10,072 nucleotides of DNA from JAVBNJ01 sp031551625 (GCA_031551625.1 JAVBNJ010000162.1:1-10072), one strand, 5' to 3'. Positions 1-6,375 are shown, counted from the stretch's first letter. Notes: a model not told the origin generated them from the letters alone. Numbers and translations are program-made.

Positions 1-582
1 ATCGTAAATGGATTGTAAATAATCATTTACTAAATCGGGAGCAGTTTTCGAAAGATTAACGGCTTCAGGAAAAGCGCTGTTATTCATATACTGTCGAAAC
101 AAGCGATCGGTATTCTTTTCTTCCGGAAAGGCAAGCGTATATTCAGCAAAAGAAAATGGTTGCAAATTGATAGTAATATAACGTCCGGTTAATAAAGTCG
201 CTAATTCGCTCGACAACAGGTAGGCATTAGATCCGGTGATGTAGAGGTCAATATTTTTTTTGACAAACAAGCTGTCAACCAGTTTTTCAAAATCGGTTAT
301 TAATTGTATTTCGTCCAAAAAAACATAATTCTTTTGATGGGGCTTTGTTTTTGCCAAAATTTCGTCGTAAAGCACCGTCCAATCGCTGAATTGGATATTT
401 TCGCGTTCTTCAAAATTGAAGAAGATTATATTATTTGCATGCACACCCGATGCCAACAATTCGTTGCGAAACGCTTCCAAAAGCGTGGATTTTCCGCAAC
501 GGCGGACGCCTGTAATAACTTTTATCAAGTTTTGGTCTTTGAGTAGACGTAGTTTTTGCAAATAAATTTCTCGTGTTATCAT
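1..582 (-). CDS. DUF4143-family AAA ATPase, 3' end outside window
   Basis: The frame from the ATG at 582 stays open for 194 codons to the window edge, so the C-terminal half is missing. The protein starts MITREIYLQKL and shows a Walker A motif GVRRCGKST at residues 25-33, a Walker B motif YVFLDEIQ at 86-93 and a sensor-like YITGSNA at 114-120, followed by LLTGRYI and FSFAEY. This order is typical of the AAA_14 domain that precedes DUF4143. These ATPases are multi-copy in Bacteroidota and Fibrobacter; their cellular role is poorly defined. The start is supported by the Walker A spacing from the N-terminus and by a TAnnTTTG box 15 bases upstream. The DUF4143 part cannot be seen, so the family name rests on the N-terminal half. 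Confidence 0.9.
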   Translation of the reverse strand, partial: MITREIYLQKLRLLKDQNLIKVITGVRRCGKSTLLEAFRNELLASGVHANNIIFFNFEERENIQFSDWTVLYDEILAKTKPHQKNYVFLDEIQLITDFEKLVDSLFVKKNIDLYITGSNAYLLSSELATLLTGRYITINLQPFSFAEYTLAFPEEKNTDRLFRQYMNNSAFPEAVNLSKTAPDLVNDYLQSIYD

Positions 583-596
583 ACCAATAATTTTTA

Positions 597-604
597 CAAA
601 AATA
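597..604 (-). promoter_or_regulatory. -7 box for the ATPase gene
   Basis: The minus strand reads TATTTTTG, a full match to the Bacteroidota -7 consensus TAnnTTTG, 15 bases before the ATPase ATG. I see no good TTTG -33 element upstream, and the region is AT-rich, so a chance match is possible. Confidence 0.35.
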
Positions 605-719
605 CAAAATTATTGACGAAAAATACAGAAATATATATTTTTGCCAATAATTTTATTTGTTATTTAAATTATTGTATTATAGATTTAAATAATATTTTTG
701 TCGATAAAATACATTTACT

Positions 720-758
720 TAATGACGAAATTTCATGTTTTGTGCTTTTTCGTCATTA
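720..758. repeat. 11-bp perfect inverted repeat in the gap
   Basis: TAATGACGAAA at 720-730 is matched by its exact reverse complement TTTCGTCATTA at 748-758, with a 17-base spacer. It sits about 140 bases upstream of the ATPase start. On the plus strand it is followed by TTTTATT; on the minus strand no T-run follows. It could be a protein-binding site or a weak hairpin; nothing shows which. Confidence 0.5.
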
Positions 759-779
759 TTTTATTGAGTACAAATTGCG

Positions 780-828
780 ACATAAAAGCGGCGTATCTAT
801 TCTTACAAAGAGAAGAAAAATACGCCGC
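780..828 (-). terminator. Possible terminator of the FISUMP gene
   Basis: GCGGCGTAT (788-796) pairs perfectly with ATACGCCGC (820-828). Inside the loop, TTCTT (800-804) can also pair with AAGAA (813-817). In the minus direction the hairpin is followed by TTTTATG. It is about 90 bases past the FISUMP stop, the only transcription likely to cross it. The T-run is short, so termination is probable but not certain. Confidence 0.5.
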
Positions 829-914
829 ACAAAGAAGAGGCTGGAGGGAATTTTATTAACAACTCACGTGTGGTTACATGCCTTTAAGGTAGGGAATTAT
901 TTTATCCGGATTGC

Positions 915-2135
915 TTAGTCCTTAACACAGCGAACAGGATAGCGATAGGATCTGCCATCATACGCTTGATAAATGGATGTGTTGTTGTAAACAGACCAAC
1001 GATAGAAACCTTTCGTCCAGAAATCGCATCGTTCTCCTCTTCCGAAATACCCACTAGCCCCATTTTCTGAGGCTCCTACACCTACTATTGAAAAGCCATA
1101 TCTGTCAGATCCATTATCAAAAATGAAGGACTTTAACCAATTGCTCACGGGAGTATTTGTGCTGCAATAACCATCTCCTCTTTTTACACAATCGGAAAAA
1201 AGGGTTCCACCTCCATTAACAGCGTCTAACATACCGGCAAACTCTTGATGACTTGGAAGCTCCCAGCCCGATGGACAAAATCCAATAGCATTGGCAGCCG
1301 AGTGCGGATATAAGGCGCCATATTCATCATTGCAATTGCTAGCCACATTATTATAGCAGCAATAGGTTACAGCTTGGTAATTCATACTTTGTGCAAACCA
1401 CCAATGATTGTCGGGCATGTATACAATGCGGTATAGTTTGCTATCACGTACATCTTTTATCCATGCTTCCCAATTTTTGTCACCGCCAGATCGATGTTGA
1501 CAAATATGTGTTGCATCCTGGAACCAATCGCTTCCGGCGTATGGACAAAAACCAATCGAACTGGAACAGCCCGTTGCATCGCTTATGCTGATAGGCACAA
1601 TAGATAAGCCCGTAAAAGCAATACTTTTAGAACTCACTGTTTGGGTATTTCCATTTTTATCCCTCAATATAAATGGAGATGTGCCTCTTAATGTGTAGGT
1701 GTCGTTTTCGATATATACGTTCGGCGGGCAATCGCTTGCAAAGGTGCACCATTTGAATTGAGATGGAACATTTTTTAATGTAACTGTAATAGTTGCATTC
1801 TGTGCAGCTGTTTCCTGCCCTTGATACCAAAAGCCTTTAGTGTTTGTTCCATCGGCGGTGCAATTGATGGGCAAATTATTTAAATCAATATCTGCCCGCT
1901 TCCAATCACCATAAGGGTTTCCGTTTTGTATTTCTTGATAGTCGACTAGTACCCATACCTTTGAATTATATGTACTGGCACCGCTTACGCCGCGGCTTCC
2001 CGTCGCCCACGAAATGTGAAATGTTACTTGTTTGGTTGCATAATTCACACTTACAGATTTTGTGAATGTGCGTTGCTGTGCTGTTGTTACAATGCTTAAT
2101 AGCATAATTGCAAAAAGGAAAAATTGTTTTTTCAT
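915..2135 (-). CDS. Secreted protein with C-terminal FISUMP domain
   Basis: The 406-residue product begins with a signal peptide (MKKQFFLFAIMLLSIVTTA, cleavage near residue 19) with no lipobox cysteine, so it is probably exported as a soluble or surface protein. Residues about 20-185 form a beta-rich, threonine/asparagine-rich N-terminal domain I cannot assign. Residues about 225-406 match the Fibrobacter succinogenes major paralogous domain: IKDVRDSKLYRIVYM then HWWFAQSMNY, a central GFCPSGWELPSHQEF (285-299), DRYGFSIVGVGA, and the family's hallmark ending VRCVKD. Cysteines are frequent (for example 190, 197, 212, 259, 260, 268, 287, 316, 324, 370, 403), suggesting disulfides outside the cytoplasm. 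The function of FISUMP proteins is not established. I see no type IX secretion C-terminal signal. The start is ATG at 2135 and the gene is preceded by a long structured leader. Confidence 0.88.
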   Translation of the reverse strand: MKKQFFLFAIMLLSIVTTAQQRTFTKSVSVNYATKQVTFHISWATGSRGVSGASTYNSKVWVLVDYQEIQNGNPYGDWKRADIDLNNLPINCTADGTNTKGFWYQGQETAAQNATITVTLKNVPSQFKWCTFASDCPPNVYIENDTYTLRGTSPFILRDKNGNTQTVSSKSIAFTGLSIVPISISDATGCSSSIGFCPYAGSDWFQDATHICQHRSGGDKNWEAWIKDVRDSKLYRIVYMPDNHWWFAQSMNYQAVTYCCYNNVASNCNDEYGALYPHSAANAIGFCPSGWELPSHQEFAGMLDAVNGGGTLFSDCVKRGDGYCSTNTPVSNWLKSFIFDNGSDRYGFSIVGVGASENGASGYFGRGERCDFWTKGFYRWSVYNNTSIYQAYDGRSYRYPVRCVKD

Positions 2136-2138
2136 AAT

Positions 2139-2154
2139 AACTAATTTTTTAGTT
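2139..2154 (-). promoter_or_regulatory. Small hairpin just before the FISUMP start
   Basis: In the minus-strand RNA, AACUAA and UUAGUU can pair around an A4 loop, ending 3 bases before the ATG. It occupies the place of a ribosome binding site, and no purine-rich site is visible. Six A/U-rich pairs are weak, so the effect on translation is uncertain. Confidence 0.3.
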
Positions 2155-2164
2155 TAATTTATCC

Positions 2165-2231
2165 TAGCTTGGGATTGCTTTGTACAAACAAACACAGAAC
2201 AATTAATAGTTCACAAAACAATCCCTTGCTA
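2165..2231 (-). repeat. Long imperfect hairpin before the FISUMP gene
   Basis: Arms 2165-2183 and 2213-2231 pair as 4 bp (TAGC/GCTA), a 2x2 internal loop (TT/TT), 7 bp (GGGATTG/CAATCCC), one C.A, then 5 bp (TTTGT/ACAAA). The C.A becomes G.U in minus-strand RNA, making a continuous 13-bp helix. An inner GAAC/GTTC pair (2197-2200 with 2209-2212) caps it. No T-run follows in the minus direction, so it is not a simple terminator. Confidence 0.6.
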
Positions 2232-2263
2232 CGATTAGTTCATCGCTGTCAATTTTGTTTCAT

Positions 2264-2359
2264 TTATATTGAAAATGAAACGTGGACTTTAAGTTTATCG
2301 TCAACAGAGGTTCTGCAATACCCACAAAAGAAATAAATTAATGTCCACGTTTGATACAT
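2264..2359 (-). CDS. Possible 31-codon leader ORF
   Basis: Within the structured leader, an ATG at 2359 opens 31 codons ending in TAA at 2264-2266. The peptide begins MYQTWTLIYFFCGYC and is rich in aromatic residues and cysteine. The frame is open further upstream, back to about 2425. No ribosome binding site is visible and I recognise no family, so it is most likely a chance ORF. If translated, ribosomes would unfold arms of both interlocked repeats. Confidence 0.12.
   Translation of the reverse strand: MYQTWTLIYFFCGYCRTSVDDKLKVHVSFSI
2278..2352. repeat. Inverted repeat 1 of the interlocked pair
   Basis: AAACGTGGAC (2278-2287) and GTCCACGTTT (2343-2352) are perfect complements. After one T/T mismatch the pairing continues for 4 bp (TTAA at 2289-2292 with TTAA at 2338-2341). 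Its left arm shares bases 2278-2281 with the small hairpin 2257-2281, so those two pairings compete. Confidence 0.7.
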
Positions 2360-2402
2360 GTACAATCTTCTTTTGTTAGAAATTTTGCAGATTTCTGTTG
2401 AC
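2300..2402. repeat. Inverted repeat 2 of the interlocked pair
   Basis: GTCAACAGA (2300-2308) pairs with TCTGTTGAC (2394-2402). After a small internal loop (4 versus 3 bases), CTGCAA (2313-2318) pairs with TTGCAG (2385-2390). That gives 15 pairs. Its left arm lies inside inverted repeat 1 and its right arm outside, so the two interlock. Confidence 0.7.
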
Positions 2403-2429
2403 AGAGTAGCCCTTATAAAGGCTTTTTAC

Positions 2430-2462
2430 CAAATATAAAAGAACGGTGTTATTATGTGCAAA
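2430..2462 (-). promoter_or_regulatory. Promoter driving the FISUMP leader
   Basis: On the minus strand TTTG (2459-2462) and TATATTTG (2430-2437) are separated by 21 bases, an excellent fit to the Bacteroidota primary promoter TTTG-N19-21-TAnnTTTG. It lies between the adenosine kinase stop and the FISUMP leader and points at the FISUMP gene. The predicted transcript start is about 2423-2426. Confidence 0.7.
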
Positions 2463-2520
2463 TTTAATACAAAAAATTTGACTACCAAATAACGAAGTGT
2501 TAAAGTAGCGTTAAAATGCG

Positions 2521-3498
2521 TTATATTTCCTCAATTGCTTTGCGCAATGTGCTCCACGTGGTTTGGCCAAGGTGGCTACCGATTACTTCAACCACGCGGG
2601 CAGCTACCATTGAAGCGACAGCACCGCATTTTTCGAGTGGCAAGCCTAGCGAGTGGGCATACAGGAATCCGGCGGCATACAAATCGCCTGCGCCCGTGGC
2701 GTCGATGGCGTGGGCAGGATATACATCAATGGCGTGGCTTTCGTTGCCACACTTCACCAGCGAACCGTTGCTGCCGATTTTTACCACGGCAATATAACAG
2801 TGTTTGTTCAACTCAATGAGTGCTTCGTGCGGTTGTTTGCCGGTAAATGTTTCGGCTTCGGCCTCGTTGGCAAACACTATATCAACATATTTTTTAGTAA
2901 TATCGAGCAGGAATTGTTTATTTTCTTCCACCACGTTATAACTGGCCAAGTCCAGTGAGATAATTAATTTCTTTTCCCTGGCCAGCTCCACGGCGCGTTG
3001 CACCAATGCGTGATTTTGCACAAGGTACCCTTCGATATGAAAATAATCATAGCCTTCAAACATTTCCGGACGCAAATCTTCAGGAGTGAGTTCAATGGCT
3101 GCTCCCAGGTAGGTCGCCATTGTTCGTTCGGTATCGGGCGAAATGAATACCATGCAGCGTCCGGTGGCGGTAGCGCTGAGCAACAGGTTCGATTGAATGC
3201 CAAGCGATTGTTGGTCGTCGTGAAACAGGCGCCCTAATTCGTCGTTGCCTGCTTTACCGATAAACGCACTACGCATGCCAAGCGCTGCGGTGCCGGCTAA
3301 CGTGTTGGCTGCCGAACCGCCGGCGATATGTTGTATGCCAAGCGTACGCAAGCCTTCCCAAATATGACTACTGGTTGTTTCATCCACATGCGTCATGCTG
3401 CCGCGTGGCAGGTTGTACTTGGCAAGCAAATCGTCGTTTGGGAGTTGGGCCAGAATGTCCATCAGCGCATTGCCGATACCTAAAATAGATTTCATCAT
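2521..3498 (-). CDS. Adenosine kinase, PfkB family
   Basis: The 325-residue product is a complete PfkB/ribokinase-fold sugar kinase, most like the adenosine kinases annotated in Bacteroides, which phosphorylate adenosine to AMP with ATP in purine salvage. It shows the N-terminal GIGNALMDILAQL (7-19), the substrate-binding signature AGGSAANT (59-66) followed by GKAGND (81-86), and the PfkB signature 2 with anion hole and catalytic base DATGAGD (266-272; Asp272). HIEGYLVQ (144-151) and VDIVFANEAEAETFTGK (195-211) also fit this subfamily. Length is normal. Two ATG codons are adjacent (3498 and 3495) and either could start. It is 42 bases downstream of tRNA-Asn, behind that tRNA's terminator, and no separate promoter is evident. 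Adenosine specificity is inferred from similarity; another nucleoside or sugar is possible. Confidence 0.88.
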   Translation of the reverse strand: MMKSILGIGNALMDILAQLPNDDLLAKYNLPRGSMTHVDETTSSHIWEGLRTLGIQHIAGGSAANTLAGTAALGMRSAFIGKAGNDELGRLFHDDQQSLGIQSNLLLSATATGRCMVFISPDTERTMATYLGAAIELTPEDLRPEMFEGYDYFHIEGYLVQNHALVQRAVELAREKKLIISLDLASYNVVEENKQFLLDITKKYVDIVFANEAEAETFTGKQPHEALIELNKHCYIAVVKIGSNGSLVKCGNESHAIDVYPAHAIDATGAGDLYAAGFLYAHSLGLPLEKCGAVASMVAARVVEVIGSHLGQTTWSTLRKAIEEI

Positions 3499-3508
3499 GT
3501 GATCGTAA

Positions 3509-3540
3509 TAAAAAAGCCGTTAAAATTCGCTTTAACGGCT
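3509..3540 (-). terminator. Intrinsic terminator of tRNA-Asn
   Basis: In the minus direction AGCCGTTAAA (3540-3531) pairs perfectly with TTTAACGGCT (3524-3515) around a 6-base loop, followed by TTTTTTATT when the last stem base is counted. The hairpin begins at the base after the tRNA CCA end and finishes about 10 bases before the adenosine kinase start. Confidence 0.85.
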
Positions 3541-3617
3541 TGGCTCCTCAGCCAGGACTTGAACCTGGGACCCCCTGATTAACAGTCAGGTGCTCTAACC
3601 AACTGAGCTACTAAGGA
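3541..3617 (-). tRNA. tRNA-Asn (GUU) with encoded CCA
   Basis: The minus strand folds as a 77-base cloverleaf. The acceptor is TCCTTAG (from 3617) with CTGAGGA, including one G.U. The D-arm is GCTC/GAGC with a GGTTA-type loop, the anticodon stem CCTGA/TCAGG has loop CTGTTAA, and the T-arm CCAGG/CCTGG has loop TTCAAGT. The anticodon GTT is at 3581-3583, giving asparagine. The discriminator base is G and CCA is encoded (3541-3543). Confidence 0.97.
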
Positions 3618-3630
3618 ATTTTTAGGACTG

Positions 3631-3662
3631 CAAAGGTAGGATTTTTTTAGGAATTGTGCAAA
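3631..3662 (-). promoter_or_regulatory. Promoter of tRNA-Asn
   Basis: On the minus strand TTTG (3659-3662) and TACCTTTG (3631-3638) are 20 bases apart, matching TTTG-N19-21-TAnnTTTG. The -7 box lies 13 bases before the first tRNA base. It may also supply transcription of the adenosine kinase by readthrough. Confidence 0.75.
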
Positions 3663-3686
3663 TTTATTTTTAATTCCTTATTTTTG
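3654..3686 (+). promoter_or_regulatory. Promoter of the DUF5686 gene
   Basis: TATTTTTG at 3679-3686 fits the -7 consensus, with TTG at 3654-3656 as a possible -33 element 22 bases upstream. The predicted transcript start is only a few bases before the ATG at 3699, so the mRNA would have almost no leader. The -33 parts of this and the divergent tRNA promoter overlap. Confidence 0.5.
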
Positions 3687-3698
3687 TAGAAAAAAAAC

Positions 3699-6374
3699 AT
3701 GTTGCCGCGCTATTACCTTTTTTTACTATTGATATTTTTCATTACAATTGTTCCCGCAAGTGCCCAGATATTGCGTGGGCGCGTGGAAGACACAAAAGGT
3801 GTCAGTGTGGCGTATGCTACTGTATACATACAGGAACTGAAGCAAGGAATAGTTGCGAACGAAGAGGGGGAATTTAATTTAGCGCTACCGGCAGGTGTAT
3901 ATACTTGTTCGTTTGGCCGGCTGGGCTATGACATGGTTACACAAACCGTCGAAATTACTACACAAAGCAACCTGTTAAAAATTGTGTTGACCGAAAAAAC
4001 CTACGAATTGTCGGCTGTGCAAGTTTCCAGTTCAGATGAAGATCCTGCTTACGGCATTATGCGCAAAGCCATCAGCAGGGCGCCCTACTACAACCAGGTA
4101 GTAAAGGAATACATTGCCGATGTGTATGTAAAAGGCAGCTTCAAAGTGGGCGACATAAAAGGGTTGGCGGGCTTGGCACTCGACAAGCAAACAAAAAAAG
4201 CATTATCGAATAGTTCCGGTGTGGTAGAGAGCGTGAACGAAATTCACTTCAAGGCGCCTAATACTATGGAAACGCGGGTGAAAGCGGTGCAGCAGGCATT
4301 GAGTTTCGATTTGAAACAGCTTGGTGACGACGATATTGGTAACATTGATGTAGGCATGATGGTGGTAAATATCTACAACCCGCGTATGAAAATCCTTTCG
4401 ACGCGCTCGTTTGCCGACTATAAATTCAAGTACGAAGGCGATTTTGAGGAGAACGGGCGTTTTATCTATAAGTTGAAAGTAATTCCGAAATACAAACGTG
4501 ATGAGCTGTACAGTGGATATATTTATATTGTAGACAGCGAGTGGTGTGTACATTCATTCAATTTGGCTTCCAAATTAATGGGGTTTGATTTTCGCCTCGA
4601 GCAGCGTTACGGTGAGGTAGTTGATGGTATTTACTTGCCTATCTCAAGTCGCGCCGAAGTGGGCGGGAAAGCGGTGGGTATACAGATAAGCGGTGCATAC
4701 AACAACTCTATAAAGTATTCGCTGGTGGTGCCGAATGTAAAAACGACGGCAGCTGCTAATGCAAACACGGTTACTGTAACACCGGTTACAAAAGCGAATC
4801 CAACGAAAGAAAAAAAAGAACAGCAGTTGTCGCAATTGATGGACAAGGAAAAGCCGAGTACGCGCGATATGCGTAGGGCTGTTCAACTACAGGAACAGTT
4901 GGCGGATATGGAAAAGGAAGAAGAGCGGATGGCGCGCGGCGAGAAAAAATCGTTGGAAGTGAAGCGCCGCGACAATGCGGTAACACATGACAGTAGCGCC
5001 CGTCGCCATGATGCCGCCTACTGGGATTCGATACGCCCCATTCCGCTGGTTGCCGCCGAAGTAGTTACGTTCCATAAGCAGGACTCTATAACCCGTATCA
5101 ATGAAGGGCTTTCGGCTGATACTACACTTTCCGGGAAACGGAAACAAACTGCAAATTTAGTTACAGGATTAATTTTCGGTGGGCATACTTTCCGTATTGA
5201 TACGTCGCTGTCGATTACTTATAATGGCTTGCTGGATATTAACCAGTTTACATTTAACACGGTCGATGGCTTTGTGGTAGGACAGTCGGGCAAACTCGAA
5301 AAACGTTTTGCGGAAAGCCGCCGTTTGTCGCTCGAAGCATCGATAGCGTATGCGTTTAGCCGTAGTGCTGTGTTGGGCAAATTGAAATTGCAACATCGCT
5401 ATTGGCCGCAATGCCGTGCAGAGTGGGGTGTTGAAGGTGGCCATGCAACAGCCGATTTTGCAGGAGTCCGTGGAATTGGCGCTATTAATGACTATTCATC
5501 GTTGATTTGGCGTGTCAATTATTCCACTTTCTACGACAGCCGCTACTTGAAACTACACAACACGATTGATATTGCCAATGGGTTGGCATTGTATGCCGAG
5601 GTAGGTTACGAAAATAGCCGGCAGGAAAGTAATCATACCGATTTCTCCTTTTTCTATAAAGATACACGGGATTACCGGCCGAATATTCCGCGCAATGAGC
5701 AAGTGGAAGCTAATCCGGCTTTGCTGGCTGATAATGTAGCTTTCACTACCGATGTGCGTTTGGAGTATACGCCGTACTATTACTACCGTATGCATGGCGA
5801 GCGAAAACAAATGTTGTATTCGCATTTCCCTACATTCACATGGCGTTGGCAGCGCGGCTGGACGGGGGTGTTGGGCAGTAATACTGATTTTGATTTGTTG
5901 AGTATGAACATCCGCCAATCCATCCGTATCCATACCGATGAAGTGCTTAGATACGACGTTACAGGCGGTGTGTTTCTGAACAATAACACTATGGCTTTCC
6001 AATATTTCCGCCACTTTGGAAGTAATGAGGCAGGCGTGTCGCTCAGCGCTATCGGTAACACTGCGCGTGCCTACCAATTGTTGCCGCAATACACGTATAG
6101 TACGAATGACTGGTATGCTACCGCCAATGTGAGTTATACTGCCCGCTACCTGGCATTGAAATATATTCCGTTTTTGGCGAATGTATTGATGAACGAAAAT
6201 CTTTCTGTGGCGTATTTGCTCACGCCCCAAATGCGGCACTATACGGAGTGGGGCTATGCGCTTACCGATATTTATTTTGTAGGTGACATCGGTATTTTTG
6301 TAGGCTTCGAAGGCTCGCACTACTATGGTTGGGGAGTACGGGCTTCGTTCAATTTAGACAGGTTGACACAATAA
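3699..6374 (+). CDS. DUF5686 outer-membrane protein, CarboxypepD-reg N-terminus
   Basis: The 891-residue product starts with a signal peptide (hydrophobic 6-20, ending PASAQ near residue 23). Residues about 24-110 form a carboxypeptidase-regulatory-like beta-sandwich (QILRGRVEDTKG, YATVYIQE, GIVANEEGEFNLALPAG, SFGRLGYD), the domain seen at the N-terminus of many TonB-linked and other Bacteroidota outer-membrane proteins. The rest resembles DUF5686: EDPAYGIMRKAI (about 112-123), YWDSIRPIPL (about 440-449) and a long C-terminal part with alternating aromatic strands typical of an outer-membrane beta-barrel. I see no TonB box or plug domain. Residues about 365-435 are a charged K/E/R-rich, Q-rich stretch that may form a coiled coil. 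The cellular role of the family is not known. The start is ATG just behind a -7 box. Confidence 0.88.
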   Translation: MLPRYYLFLLLIFFITIVPASAQILRGRVEDTKGVSVAYATVYIQELKQGIVANEEGEFNLALPAGVYTCSFGRLGYDMVTQTVEITTQSNLLKIVLTEKTYELSAVQVSSSDEDPAYGIMRKAISRAPYYNQVVKEYIADVYVKGSFKVGDIKGLAGLALDKQTKKALSNSSGVVESVNEIHFKAPNTMETRVKAVQQALSFDLKQLGDDDIGNIDVGMMVVNIYNPRMKILSTRSFADYKFKYEGDFEENGRFIYKLKVIPKYKRDELYSGYIYIVDSEWCVHSFNLASKLMGFDFRLEQRYGEVVDGIYLPISSRAEVGGKAVGIQISGAYNNSIKYSLVVPNVKTTAAANANTVTVTPVTKANPTKEKKEQQLSQLMDKEKPSTRDMRRAVQLQEQLADMEKEEERMARGEKKSLEVKRRDNAVTHDSSARRHDAAYWDSIRPIPLVAAEVVTFHKQDSITRINEGLSADTTLSGKRKQTANLVTGLIFGGHTFRIDTSLSITYNGLLDINQFTFNTVDGFVVGQSGKLEKRFAESRRLSLEASIAYAFSRSAVLGKLKLQHRYWPQCRAEWGVEGGHATADFAGVRGIGAINDYSSLIWRVNYSTFYDSRYLKLHNTIDIANGLALYAEVGYENSRQESNHTDFSFFYKDTRDYRPNIPRNEQVEANPALLADNVAFTTDVRLEYTPYYYYRMHGERKQMLYSHFPTFTWRWQRGWTGVLGSNTDFDLLSMNIRQSIRIHTDEVLRYDVTGGVFLNNNTMAFQYFRHFGSNEAGVSLSAIGNTARAYQLLPQYTYSTNDWYATANVSYTARYLALKYIPFLANVLMNENLSVAYLLTPQMRHYTEWGYALTDIYFVGDIGIFVGFEGSHYYGWGVRASFNLDRLTQ

Positions 6375-6375
6375 A

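Larger units (their letters stand above)
583..914. other. AT-rich intergenic gap, no convincing gene
   Basis: These 332 bases lie between the FISUMP gene stop and the ATPase start, both on the minus strand. An open plus-strand frame of 120 codons crosses the gap (556-918), but its translation is low-complexity, rich in N, I, F and K, and matches no family I know. It also overlaps the ATPase start in antisense. The recognisable content is two inverted repeats (720-758 and 788-828), described separately. Confidence 0.6.
2165..2424 (-). ncRNA. Structured leader or small RNA, unknown class
   Basis: A strong minus-strand promoter (2430-2462) predicts a transcript start near 2424. From there to the FISUMP ATG at 2135 there is no terminator, so the RNA is probably a 5' leader of about 290 bases. 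In 5'-to-3' RNA order it contains: a start-proximal hairpin (2423-2408, AGCC/GGCU plus a G.U); four segments forming two interlocked pairings (2385-2402 with 2300-2318, and 2338-2352 with 2278-2292); a 9-bp hairpin (2257-2265 with 2273-2281); and a long imperfect hairpin (2165-2231). Two stems have a C.A mismatch on the plus strand that becomes G.U in minus-strand RNA, which favours minus transcription. I do not recognise it as tmRNA, 6S, SRP, RNase P or any riboswitch I know. Confidence 0.5.

Noticed and set aside
556..918. A 120-codon open frame on the plus strand in the left intergenic gap
   Set aside because: The translation is low-complexity AT-driven sequence with no recognisable motif, and it overlaps the ATPase gene start in antisense.
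915..1110. Possible diversity-generating retroelement variable region at the 3' end of the FISUMP gene, because such targets also have C-terminal variable domains
   Set aside because: No near-copy template repeat was seen downstream and no reverse transcriptase is present; VRCVKD is simply the normal FISUMP ending.
2278..2402. Invertible promoter (phase-variation switch) flanked by the inverted repeats
   Set aside because: The DNA between the arms has no TAnnTTTG box on either strand, the two repeat pairs interlock, and no invertase gene is nearby; the promoter lies outside at 2430-2462.
2135..2424. tmRNA, suggested by the stretch TTGACAGCGATGAAC on the minus strand
   Set aside because: There is no tRNA-like acceptor end or T-arm and no tag-peptide frame; the resemblance is short and incidental.
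5553..6320. A 255-codon minus-strand open frame inside the DUF5686 gene
   Set aside because: It is an antisense shadow: the plus-strand frame is a clear DUF5686 protein, and the minus product has no domain or signal.
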